From contig JAYQSP010000004.1 in the NCBI GenBank assembly GCA_038146925.1, positions 186,001 through 250,000 on the forward strand: 64,000 nucleotides of DNA, given 5' to 3'. A program made the translations under genes and the position numbers. Under the pieces are notes generated by a model. That model worked only from the letters and a program-made list of their open reading frames with translations, did not search any database and was not told where the DNA came from. Positions 33,579-42,817 of the stretch are shown here, piece by piece; within the stretch, counting starts at the first letter, position 1, and every line of letters starts with the position of its first letter. This stretch comes from UBA830 sp038146925. Its GTDB lineage: Bacteria; Pseudomonadota; Alphaproteobacteria; MPNO01; UBA830.

Positions 33579-34889
33579 ATGGGATGGGAAGCCACGCTTA
33601 TTACCGCGCTCCTGCTGCTGCTGGCGGCGTTTCTGACCGGCGCACCGCTCTTCGTTGCGTTCCTTGTGATCAATCTGGCCGGTGTCGCGATCTTTCTCGG
33701 CCCGGCCGGATTCGGCATGGTCGCCAATTCGATATTCGATACTGCCAATTATGCGGATCTTGCGACGATTCCCCTGTTTGTCCTGATGGCGGAAATTTTG
33801 TTCCGTTCCGGCTCGGTGGACATACTGTTCGATGCCGTCGACAAGCTGGTGGGGCGGATGAAGGGGCGGCAATACGTCCTGACGATTTCGCTTTCAACGG
33901 TTTTCGGCGCGTTGTCCGGTTCCGGCATGGCAGTGGCGGCGATGCTGGCGCGCACACTTTTTCCGACGATGCGCAACCGCGGATACGACACCAAGCTGTC
34001 GATCGGCACGATGCTCGCGGGGGCCAGCCTGGCCCCCATCATCCCGCCCAGCGTACTCGCCATCGTCATCGGAACGCTGTCGAACACGTCGATCGCGGGA
34101 CTGCTGATCGGCGGCATCATTCCGGGCCTGCTGCTGGCGGGGCTGTTTCTGATCTACACGATGATACGCGTCCGACTGAACCCGGATCTCGCCCCCGATG
34201 ACGGTGGCGAGGTGGTCGCCCGGGTCAGCGCCGTCGAGAAACTGAAGGCGGTAGCCAGCTGCCTGCCGTTCGCCCTGATTATCTTTTCCGTCATGGGTTT
34301 CATCATGTTCGGTATCGCAACCCCGTCAGAAGCGGCCGCGACCGGGGTGCTGGCATCGCTTATCACGGCGGCCTATTACCGTCGGCTGAATTTTTCTATG
34401 GTGATCGAATCGCTGGGGACGTCGGCCTTCATCACCAGCATGATCCTGCTGATCATGGCGTCATCGCGCATGTTCAGTCAGCTGCTGGCATTTACCGGGG
34501 CGACAACGGAGCTGACCAATCTGATCGTCTCTCTCGACTGGTCGCCGATGCTCATGCTGTTCGTCATGATGCTCATTCCGTTTATCCTCTGCATGTTCAT
34601 TGACCAGATCGCGCTGATGCTGGTGGTGATCCCCATTTACCAGCCGCTACTGGGTACCCTTGGGTTCGACCCGGTCTGGTTCTGGCTGATCATGTTGCTG
34701 AACGTCACGGTGGGCGGCATCTCGCCGCCGTTCGGCTATGTGATATTCGCCTTCCAGGGGGCGGCGGACAGGGTGACGATTTCCGAAGCTTTCAGCGCGG
34801 CGTGGCCGTTCGTCGGACTGTTCCTGCTCGGCATGGTGGCGCTGGCCGTCTTCCCGCCGCTGGTGACGTTCCTGCCGTCGTTGATCTGA
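33579..34889 (+). CDS. TRAP transporter large permease subunit (DctM family)
   Basis: 436 residues with about twelve helices. DctM signatures include GSGMAVAAMLARTLFPTM near residue 110, ASLAPIIPPS near 149 and the C-terminal NVTVGGISPPFGYVIF. Together with the preceding two genes it makes a complete TRAP importer driven by the sodium gradient. It converges with a broken aminotransferase gene, with 34 bases between stops. Confidence 0.95.
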   Translation: MGWEATLITALLLLLAAFLTGAPLFVAFLVINLAGVAIFLGPAGFGMVANSIFDTANYADLATIPLFVLMAEILFRSGSVDILFDAVDKLVGRMKGRQYVLTISLSTVFGALSGSGMAVAAMLARTLFPTMRNRGYDTKLSIGTMLAGASLAPIIPPSVLAIVIGTLSNTSIAGLLIGGIIPGLLLAGLFLIYTMIRVRLNPDLAPDDGGEVVARVSAVEKLKAVASCLPFALIIFSVMGFIMFGIATPSEAAATGVLASLITAAYYRRLNFSMVIESLGTSAFITSMILLIMASSRMFSQLLAFTGATTELTNLIVSLDWSPMLMLFVMMLIPFILCMFIDQIALMLVVIPIYQPLLGTLGFDPVWFWLIMLLNVTVGGISPPFGYVIFAFQGAADRVTISEAFSAAWPFVGLFLLGMVALAVFPPLVTFLPSLI

Positions 34890-34923
34890 CGGGGCGATTG
34901 AGGTTCTGGGCGGCCCGGCCGGG

Positions 34924-36321
34924 TCAAGCCCTTTCGTAAGCCTTTTCCCGTACCTTCGCCAGCGTGTCGTCCAGCGCAAGGCGGAACCGTGCGATCATTT
35001 CCCCAATCTCCGCGCGGTCGATGATCAGCGGCGGGCAGAACGAGATCGTGTCGCCGATGGCACGCAGGATCAGCCCGTGGTGTTCGGCGCGGGCGGCGCA
35101 GAAGGGGCCGACCCCGTCCGCCGCATCGAAGGCCTCGCCGGTGTCCCTGTCCTTCACCAGCTCGACGCCCGTCAGCAGGCCTTTGCCGCGCACCTCGCCG
35201 ACCAGCGGATGATCCAGCAGTTTCTCCAGCCCCCCCAGGAAGTGCGGTTCCATATCGCGGACGTGATCGACGATGCTTTCGTCCTCGTAAATACGCAGCG
35301 CCTCGCGGGCGACCGCCGCCGATACCGGGTGGCCCGAATAGGTGAAGCTGAGGCCGAACACGCCGATGCGGTTGCTTTCCGCCGCGATCGCGTCGAACAC
35401 GCGCGCGTTCACCATCAGGGCGGATATCGGCAGATAGGCGCCGGACAGCCCCTTGGCGCAGACCAGCATGTCGGGCCGCAGCCCCATCGTGGTGGTGCCT
35501 AACATGTTTCCGGTGCGCCCGAACGCGGTAATCACCTCGTCGGACACCAGCAGGATGTCGTGCTTTTTCAGCACCGCCTGCACCTTCTCGTAATAGGTCG
35601 GCGGCGGCACGATCACGCCGCCCGATCCCATGACAGGTTCGGTGAAGAACGCCGCCACCGTGTCCGGGCCCTCGGCGACGATCAGCGCGTCCAGCTCGTC
35701 CGCCCGGCGGGTGGCGAACGCCTCTTCGTCCTCACCCGGATGGGCGTAGCGGTAATGATGCGGCGGCGTGACGTGCAGGAAACCGTCCAGCGGCAGGCCG
35801 AAAGACGCGTGGTTGTAATACATCCCCGACAGGCTGGCGGCGGCGATGGTGTTGCCGTGATACGCCCGCTGGTGCGCGATGATCTTGCGCTTTTCCGGTT
35901 TGCCCAACGCATGCCATTAATACCAGGCGATGCGCGCCGCGCTGTCATTGCCTTCCGACCCCGAATTGGCGAACCATATCTTGGACATCGGCACCGGCGC
36001 GATTTCAAGCAGCTTCTCCGCCAGGTCGATCACCGGGCCGTGGCTCTTGTGATTGGTCAGATGATAATAGGGCAGCTTCGCCATCTGCGCGGCGGCGGCA
36101 TCCACCAGCCGCTGCTGTCCGTAACCCAGCGACAGGCACCACAGCCCCGACATGCCCTCGATGTACCTGTTGCCATGGTTGTCGGTGACCCAGACGCCGT
36201 CGCCTTCCTCGATCACCAGCGCGCCTTTTTCAAGGTGGGACTGGAGATTGGTCAGCGGGTGGATGACGGAGGCCGCGTCGCGGGCTTCCGTGGAATTGGG
36301 ATGGGCGGGTGTGTCGGGCAT
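34924..36321 (-). pseudogene. Class III omega-aminotransferase interrupted by one in-frame stop
   Basis: Read from the ATG at 36321, the reverse strand encodes a full-length PLP-dependent omega-aminotransferase (about 465 codons) except for a TAA at 35919-35917. The stop falls between IAWY and WHALGKPEKRK in one frame; relatives have another residue, often Tyr, there. The PLP lysine is in CAKGLSGAYLP and the cofactor-binding SGSEGNDSAARIAWY is intact. The family covers taurine:pyruvate and beta-alanine:pyruvate aminotransferases. The intact paralog at 59369-60802 has YLNNALGRPQKKK at that place. It is either a very recent nonsense mutation or a base-call error. Confidence 0.85.
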
Positions 36322-36426
36322 GACTTTCTCTTCCGAAGTCGAGCCCGATATTTCGCGCCCCTGTGCGGACAGTGCAAACGGCGATTCCCCCCTGACCCGG
36401 CCCTCCGCATGCGCTAGACTGCCGTC

Positions 36427-37434
36427 ATGGTTCAGCTTTCAGTCCTCGACCTCGCGAATATCGGCGAAGGCTTCACGCCCGCCGACGCGCTAGCCAACGC
36501 CCTCGACCTCGCGCGGCATGCCGAGGCGGCGGGCTATACCCGCTACTGGCTGGCGGAACATCACAACCTGTCGGGCATCGCCAGCGCGGCGACGGCCGTC
36601 TGCATCTGCCACGTCGCCGGCGGCACCAGCACGATCCGTGTCGGCTCCGGCGGCATCATGCTGCCCAACCATTCGCCGATGGTCATCGCCGAACAGTTCG
36701 GCACGCTGGCGACGTTGTTCCCGGGGCGCATCGATCTCGGCCTCGGGCGTGCGCCTGGCACCGACCAGCGCACGTGGCAGGCACTGCGGCGCGGGCCGGA
36801 ATCCTCGGAACGCTTCCCGCAGGACGTGGTCGAACTGCGCGCGCTGCTTGGCCCGCCGCAGGAAAACCAGTGGCTGCATGCGATCCCGGGCGAAGATACC
36901 AACGTGCCGCTCTATATCCTTGGCTCCAGCCTGTTCGGCGCGCAGCTCGCCGCCATGCTGGGGCTGCCCTATGCTTTCGCGTCTCACTTCGCGCCGCAGG
37001 CGCTGCGGCAGGCGGTGGAGATTTATCGCGAACGGTTCGAGCCGTCCGACCAGCTGGCGGAGCCTTACGTGATGGTCGGCTGCAACGCCATCGTCGCCGA
37101 CACCGAGGAAGAGGCGAAACGCCTGTTCACCTCGCCGCAGCAGAATTCAACCCGCATGGTGCGCGGCACCCGCGGCAAGCTGCCGAAGCCGATCGACGAT
37201 ATCGAGGATTTCTGGTCGCCGCAGGAAAAGGCGCAGGCGTCGTCGATGCTGGCGTGCTCCTTCTATGGATCGCCCGACACCATACCTGCCAAGCTCGCCC
37301 CGCTGATCGAGCAGACCGGCGCCGACGAGCTGATCGTCGCGGCGGCGATCTGGGACCATCAGGCCCGCGTGCGGTCGTTCGAACTGCTGGCCGACGCCAT
37401 GGGCCAGCCGCGCCGGATGCAGCAAACGGGCTGA
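36427..37434 (+). CDS. LLM-class flavin-dependent oxidoreductase (MsnO8-type)
   Basis: 335 residues of the luciferase-like superfamily. The opening MVQLSVLDLANIGEGFTPADAL and the RYWLAEHHNLSGIASAATAV segment mark the MsnO8 subgroup, whose members are often simply annotated as LLM oxidoreductases. GRIDLGLGRAPGTD near residue 102 is the FMN phosphate region. It is the first of three co-directional genes with a thioesterase and a molybdopterin dehydrogenase subunit. Substrate unknown. Confidence 0.9.
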   Translation: MVQLSVLDLANIGEGFTPADALANALDLARHAEAAGYTRYWLAEHHNLSGIASAATAVCICHVAGGTSTIRVGSGGIMLPNHSPMVIAEQFGTLATLFPGRIDLGLGRAPGTDQRTWQALRRGPESSERFPQDVVELRALLGPPQENQWLHAIPGEDTNVPLYILGSSLFGAQLAAMLGLPYAFASHFAPQALRQAVEIYRERFEPSDQLAEPYVMVGCNAIVADTEEEAKRLFTSPQQNSTRMVRGTRGKLPKPIDDIEDFWSPQEKAQASSMLACSFYGSPDTIPAKLAPLIEQTGADELIVAAAIWDHQARVRSFELLADAMGQPRRMQQTG

Positions 37435-37467
37435 CATCCGCTTTTCAGTCAGAGACAAAGAGAGTTC

Positions 37468-37917
37468 ATGAAAAACATCGACCGCTTCGCGGATCTCGAA
37501 ACCGGCTATTCGGGCATGCTGTACCCGATGGAAATCGATCACATGCAGCATGCGAACGTGCGCTATTACAGCCGTGCGTTCAACGAAACCGCCTATTTCA
37601 TGTTCACCTTTGCGGGTATCACGCCGGAATACATGCGCGACAACGACTGTGGCATGGCGGCGGTTGAAGAGCATCATTACTACCGTCGTGAAATCCAGCC
37701 GGGCGATCATGTCGTGGTGAAGACCTGCTTTATCGACTTCACCGAAAAATGGCTGCATGTCTGGAGCGTGATGATCAACCGCATTACCGACGACGTCTGC
37801 GCCATCAACGACCAGCGCTGTGTCCATTTCGACACCAACGCGCGCAGCTCGACGCCGTTTCCGGCGGATATATACGAGCGCGGGAGATCGCTCGTGCGGG
37901 AACGGCCGGAGGTCTGA
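37468..37917 (+). CDS. Hotdog-fold acyl-CoA thioesterase
   Basis: 149 residues, the normal length of 4-hydroxybenzoyl-CoA thioesterase-family proteins. The catalytic segment is EIDHMQHANVRYYSRAFNE near residue 28 (Asp/His and Asn positions), and the beta-sheet pattern ends in DDVCAINDQRCVHFD. It hydrolyses an acyl- or aroyl-CoA. It follows the LLM gene by 33 bases, with AGAGAC as a modest ribosome site, and may share its message. Confidence 0.87.
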   Translation: MKNIDRFADLETGYSGMLYPMEIDHMQHANVRYYSRAFNETAYFMFTFAGITPEYMRDNDCGMAAVEEHHYYRREIQPGDHVVVKTCFIDFTEKWLHVWSVMINRITDDVCAINDQRCVHFDTNARSSTPFPADIYERGRSLVRERPEV

Positions 37918-38010
37918 CCGCTTTTACCCGTCCGCCTGTTGTGTCAGGCCCGCATTGGCCGGTTTAATGGCGGACGAACGATCGAAATCGAACGCGGAGC
38001 GCAAGGAAAA

Positions 38011-40284
38011 ATGGGTGAGTTCGCAGTCGGCCAGTCGGTGCCGCGGGAAGAGGATCCGAGACTTCTGACCGGCGGCGGGGAGTTCCTCGACGACGTCAAT
38101 CTGCGCGGTCAGGCGTGGGGGTATGTCCTGCGTTCGCCGCATGCGAAGGCCGATATCCTGTCGGTGGATGTTTCCGCCGCCGAGGCTGCGCCCGGTGTTG
38201 TCCGCGTGCTCACCGGCGCGGACTGGGCCGCCGAGAACTACGGCAGCCTGCCCTGCGAGGACGCGACCAAGAAACGTCCGGACGGCTCGCCCATCTATCA
38301 TCCCTATCATCCGGCGCTGGTCGCGGATCAGGTGAAGATGGTCGGCGATCCGGTGGCGTTCGTCGTCGCCGAAACCCCGGCGCAGGCGCGCGACGCGGCG
38401 GAGATGATCGTCGTGGATTACGCTCCGCTGCCGGCGGTCGCCCATCTGGAAGACGCGGTCGCGCCCGACGCGCCGCTGGTGTGGGCGGACTGTGCCGACA
38501 ACATTTCCTTCGTCGAGGAAAAGGGCGATGCCGATGCGGTGGCGGCGGCGTTCGACAAAGCCGATCACGTTGTCCGCCAGAAACTGATCAACAACCGGGT
38601 GACGGCGGTGGCGATGGAGCCGCGCGGCTGCCTCGGCGACTACGATCCGCGCCAGGACCGTTACACCCTGTATACGGGTCTGCAGAACCCGCATCCGCTG
38701 CGTTTTCAGATCGCGCGCCAGGTGTTCGACATTCCGGAAACGGCCGTGCGGGTCATTCCCGGCGATGTCGGCGGCAGCTTCGGGATGCGCGGCGGCACCT
38801 ACAACGAATTGCTGCTGGTGCTGTGGGCCTCGCGCCTGACCGGGCGTCCGGTCAAATGGCGCTCCGACCGGTCGGAAGGCTTCATGTCCGACACCCATGG
38901 CCGCGACAATGTCAGCGAGGTCGAACTGGCGCTCGACAGGGACGGCCATTTCCTCGGCCTGCGGGTGAAAACCCTGGCGGCGATGGGCGCGTATCTCGCC
39001 ATTCGCGGCCCGCGCCCGCCGACCAACAATCTCGGCACGCTGGCTGGCATCTACCGGACGCCGGCGGTGCACGTGGCGATCACCGGCGTGTTCACCAACA
39101 CGGTGCCGACCAACCCCTATCGTGGCGCCGGCGCGCCGGAAGCCGCCTATCTGGGCGAGCGCATCGTCGACATGGCGGCGCGGGAGCTGAACATGGACCC
39201 GGCGGAGATCCGCCAGAAAAACAGCGTCACGCCCGACCAGATGCCGTGGACCAACGCGCTTGGCTTCACCTATGACTGCGGCGATTTCCCCGGCAACATG
39301 GAAAAAGCGCTGGACGTGATAGATTACGCGGGGTTCGAGACCCGCCGCGCCGAGGCGGCCGCGCGGGGCAGACTGCGCGGGCTCGGCATGTCGAACACGG
39401 TGAAGAAGACATCCTCGCCGTTTCCGGAATCCGGCAGCGTGCGGTTCGATCCGTCGGGCACGGTGACCCTGATCATGGGCACAATCAGCCACGGCCAGGG
39501 CCACGAAACCGTGTTCAAGCAGATCGTGTGCGACCGGCTCGGGCTCGATCCCGCGACGATCCGCTACGTGCAGGGCGACACCGACATCGTCACCTACGGG
39601 CGCGGCACGTTCAATTCGCGGTCCATGTCGATCGGCGGCTCGGCAATATCGCTGGCCTGCGACAAGACCATCGAAAAGGCCACCCGCATCGCCGCCCATC
39701 TGTTCGAAGCCGCCGAGGACGATGTCGATTTCGCCGACGGCGTCTTCACCGTGCGCGGCACCGACCGCACCCTGACCATCCTGGAGGTCGCGGCCGCTGC
39801 CTTCCAGCCGGCGAAGCTGCCGCCCGAGATCGAACCCGGTCTGAACGAGATCGGCACCTTCGTGCCGCAATACTGGAACTGGCCGACCGGCGTGCAGATC
39901 TGCGAACTGGAAATCGACCCCGAGACCGGCGAGACCGAGATGGTCAATTTCGTCTGCGTCGACGATGTCGGCACGGTGATCAACCCGCTGCTGCTGAAGG
40001 CGCAGATGCATGGCGGCATCGTGCAGGGCATCGGCCAGGCGCTGATGGAAGACATCGCCTACGACTCGGACGGCCAGCTGATATCCGGCTCCCTGCTCGA
40101 CTACGCCCTGCCGCGCGCCGACGACACCTGCCTGATGGATATCGTCAGCGCGCCGACGATCACGGAGTCCAACCTGATCGGCGCCAAGGGCGGCGGCGAA
40201 TCCGGCCCCACCGGCGCGCTGCCGGCCACGATCAACGCCGTGGTCGACGCGCTGAAGCCGCTCGAAGGAAAATACGGGTTTTGA
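38011..40284 (+). CDS. Xanthine dehydrogenase-family molybdopterin-binding large subunit
   Basis: 757 residues from the ATG at 38011 (AAGGAAAA upstream), family CoxL/XdhB-large. Visible marks are VGQSVPREEDPRLLTGGGEF at the N-terminus, GGSFGMRGG near residue 255, YRGAGAPEAAYLGERIVD, and the C-terminal KGGGESGPTGALPATINAV with the catalytic Glu. It hydroxylates an aldehyde or N-heterocycle at a Mo site. The usual FAD and [2Fe-2S] subunits are absent from the neighbourhood, so partners must be elsewhere. The CO-dehydrogenase Cys loop was not seen. Confidence 0.93.
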   Translation: MGEFAVGQSVPREEDPRLLTGGGEFLDDVNLRGQAWGYVLRSPHAKADILSVDVSAAEAAPGVVRVLTGADWAAENYGSLPCEDATKKRPDGSPIYHPYHPALVADQVKMVGDPVAFVVAETPAQARDAAEMIVVDYAPLPAVAHLEDAVAPDAPLVWADCADNISFVEEKGDADAVAAAFDKADHVVRQKLINNRVTAVAMEPRGCLGDYDPRQDRYTLYTGLQNPHPLRFQIARQVFDIPETAVRVIPGDVGGSFGMRGGTYNELLLVLWASRLTGRPVKWRSDRSEGFMSDTHGRDNVSEVELALDRDGHFLGLRVKTLAAMGAYLAIRGPRPPTNNLGTLAGIYRTPAVHVAITGVFTNTVPTNPYRGAGAPEAAYLGERIVDMAARELNMDPAEIRQKNSVTPDQMPWTNALGFTYDCGDFPGNMEKALDVIDYAGFETRRAEAAARGRLRGLGMSNTVKKTSSPFPESGSVRFDPSGTVTLIMGTISHGQGHETVFKQIVCDRLGLDPATIRYVQGDTDIVTYGRGTFNSRSMSIGGSAISLACDKTIEKATRIAAHLFEAAEDDVDFADGVFTVRGTDRTLTILEVAAAAFQPAKLPPEIEPGLNEIGTFVPQYWNWPTGVQICELEIDPETGETEMVNFVCVDDVGTVINPLLLKAQMHGGIVQGIGQALMEDIAYDSDGQLISGSLLDYALPRADDTCLMDIVSAPTITESNLIGAKGGGESGPTGALPATINAVVDALKPLEGKYGF

Positions 40285-40657
40285 CTCTTGCTCTATGTTC
40301 CATCACACAAAGATATACCTCTAGCTCCTTCGAGGCGCGCTCGTGTGCTCCTCAGGATGAGAGCCCGGGTATTAATTGAGGACGGGTGCCGGGTCGGTCG
40401 GCCGGCGCGACGACGGGCGGCGAGTTGTGGCAGCGTATCGCAGAGGAGCTGAGAGATAACGCCAGTACCGCGGACAGTTATATCGGTAGCTCTCGGAACG
40501 ACCGCGTAATACGGAATTCGGGGAACGTCCGGAATTCAACCGACTGCAGACTTTTACCCCAGGACAGGGAAACAGCCGTTTCTAAGCAATGGCCGACGTC
40601 CGCGCTTTCGGTGGTTACGTTTATGGAACGTGTTCCGTCTCATAGCGAAAACCAGAC
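40285..40657. other. Gene-free junction before the decayed acyltransferase island
   Basis: No supportable gene. The left third holds a repeat element at 40321-40362. The rest has short open frames with no recognisable content. Base composition falls gradually toward the lower-GC island that begins at about 40660. Confidence 0.4.
40321..40362. repeat. Interspersed palindromic repeat (CTCCTTCGAG...CTCAGGATGAG type)
   Basis: The arms GCTCCTTCGAGGC and GTGCTCCTCAGGATGAG match the layout of a repeat family common between genes in alphaproteobacteria (CCTCATCCTGAGGAG...CTTCGAAGGA type). Only one copy is in the window, so this rests on pattern memory. Confidence 0.4.
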
Positions 40658-42032
40658 TTAAAATCGGAAGTAGATGAATCCCTGGGTACGATCAAGAAAC
40701 ACAATAACCAGCACCATTAGACCAGCGAAGGCAACCGTCACTAGCAGGCTAACTTTCGTGCCTTCACGAGATACAACGCTTGACAAATTCTCAGGTCTGA
40801 CCACGAAGCAGGTGATCGCTGATACGACCAAATACAGCCACATTTCGGGGCTGGGCGGCGGGATTTCTGCGGTGCTAAAGCCGACCAAGCTTCGCATTAG
40901 ATCAAACGCACCATAGAAATCGAACAGAACAAACTCCATCCCATCGATACTAAGATGAAGGTGAAGCCGCGTTGGGCTAAGAGCTGGCATCCCGATCCCA
41001 CCACGCGGCCGTCCAATGGTAACCGACAACCAGTGGCCGTGGTAGAGTCCCCACGCCAAGAACGTCCAACCTGCGCCGTGCCAAAGGCCGCAGAGCAGAA
41101 ACACAATGAGAATGTTGCGGATGTAGTGCTGATTCCCGCCGATCGGCACATAAACGTAGTCGCGAATCCAATAAGATAGTGTCATGTGCCAACGGCGCCA
41201 AAAGTCCCTGATATTCAATGCTTCGTAGGGTCTTGCGAAGTTGCTGGGGAATGTGAAGCCGAAAATCGTACCTAGACCGATCGCAATGAGGGAATAACCA
41301 TAAAAATCAAAATAAATTTGGAAACTGTAGCTAAAAATCACATAGATCGCGGATACGGGCGACAAGCTATCGGGCGTCGCGACGGGTGTGTCATCGCGCT
41401 TGACAGGGTGTCGGCGAGCAGAACTTTCAAACCCAAGCCAAAGCAGATCAGAGAAATGCCTTTGGAGAGCCGCGCTACATCCCACCGGCAGGCGCCGATA
41501 TTGCCCAACGACTCTTTTATTTCATGATAGCGCACGATCGGCCCGGCGATCAATTGTGGGAAGAAGCTGATATATGCGGCGAATATCATCAGTGTTGGTG
41601 CCTCTTGGACTTGGCCGCGGTACCGGTCGATCGCAAATGAGGAAAGCTGAAAGGTGAAGAACGAGATACCGGCTGGCAAGACCGCGTTCGCAAAAAGTCG
41701 AACACTTCTTCAGTATCGTTTGGCTTAAGTAACAATACATCGGCAACGATAAACGTCACATATTTGTAGTGTATCAAAGCAAGTAAAACCGGGGCGATGC
41801 ATAAAAAAAGCCGTAATGGGTTGCGCACAAAAGCCGGCGAAGAAGTAATCCAATACACCCAAGCTATTTCTACGGACAGGACGATAGCGTGCTCAATCCC
41901 CGACAACCCATAGAAAATCAACGAGGCGGTAATGATTGTCAAAAGCCGAAAAAATTGATTGCGAACGCTAAAGAAAAGCAGAACGACCGTCGGCAGAAAG
42001 AAGAATAAAAAACTGTAGCTGTTGAAAAGCAT
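40658..42032 (-). pseudogene. MBOAT-family O-acyltransferase (AlgI/DltB-like), two frameshifts
   Basis: From the ATG at 42032 (MLFNSYSFLFFFLP) the protein follows the MBOAT plan but changes frame twice. The first shift is in an A5/T5 homopolymer near 41692-41696, after EEVFDF and before LPAGISFFTFQ. The second is near 41391-41411, after KVLLADTLS and before FSYSFQIYFDFYGYS. Downstream motifs are intact: FWRRWHMTLS and the catalytic-His region LLCGLWHGAGWTF. Intact relatives O-acetylate exopolysaccharide or alginate. Homopolymer position leaves sequencing error possible for the first shift. Its composition is visibly lower in GC than both flanks. Confidence 0.85.
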
Positions 42033-42817
42033 TACTCGGCCGCCTTTTGAATTTCCAAAGCGATAAACGCGCCCCAAGATGCCTCTGGCGGGTGTGTATT
42101 GTCGAACCAGGGCGCTGAAGGAATGTCGGGGATCAGCAGCGCATCCACGCAATAAAAGCCAAACTTACTGCACGCTGTGTTCCATCGCTGCCGTGCGCTG
42201 ATAACAGCACGGGTCGGAGCGGCGTCCAATTGTTGTTGAAACGCCGGATAGATAGGTGTTTCCATAATTATGACGCGATGACCGGCTGCGACATGGGTAC
42301 CCAGGCGCTCGAGGTTGCGCTCAAACTGCGCCATCACGAGATGAGAGGAAGATGGCAAAATTGGAGCGATTTTGCCTTTACCTGCAGGCGGTTTTTGGCT
42401 GCCGTCGGCACGATAGGTCCGGGCTTCGATAGGGGTCAAATAATTTGGATCACCAGAAACCGCACGCGATATTGCGGTCAAAATAGTCGTTGGGCCAAAT
42501 GCATTATCGAAGCGTATGGTTTCACTGAGACCGAAACGCCAAATGTGTCGAGCCGCATCCACGAACCTTGCTTCCACCGCTGCGGTGGCGATGTTTTGGG
42601 TGGCAATTTGTAATCGATCGATAAAGTTTGGCCAGAACGGGACGTTGTCCCGTTGCAGGTGTAAATTGTCCAACCCGACGACTAAGATCTTCGGCAGCTT
42701 CGATTGTTCAGCGAGTTTGTCGATTAACTGTACCGTGCCGTTGAAGGACTCGCTGGATAGGGAGAAGTGTCCTCGACCGGTTGCTGTCACTCCCGCAGAT
42801 GCGCCCAGCGTTCCCAT
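42032..42817 (-). pseudogene. 5'-truncated SGNH/AlgJ-like partner of the MBOAT acyltransferase
   Basis: About 261 residues, with the stop overlapping the MBOAT ATG. The C-terminal half has the FDNTHPPEASWGAF segment (Asp-x-x-His of an SGNH-type esterase) and IIMETPIYPAF. The N-terminal signal anchor and the GDS nucleophile block are missing: recognisable sequence begins only near SSESFNGTVQLID (about 42775), beside the ubiD stop at 42787. The first codons from 42817 merely read through ubiD. The gene was therefore cut by a deletion or insertion junction. Confidence 0.7.

Noticed and set aside
37924..40011. A 695-codon open frame on the minus strand
   Set aside because: It is antisense to the molybdopterin large-subunit gene, whose family motifs are continuous on the plus strand.
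38011..40284. Carbon monoxide dehydrogenase large subunit
   Set aside because: The CoxL active-site cysteine loop was not seen and the CoxM/CoxS genes are absent, so only the broader family is called.
40386..40661. A 91-codon plus-strand frame before the MBOAT pseudogene
   Set aside because: No recognisable motif and no convincing ribosome site; it runs into the end of the decayed island.
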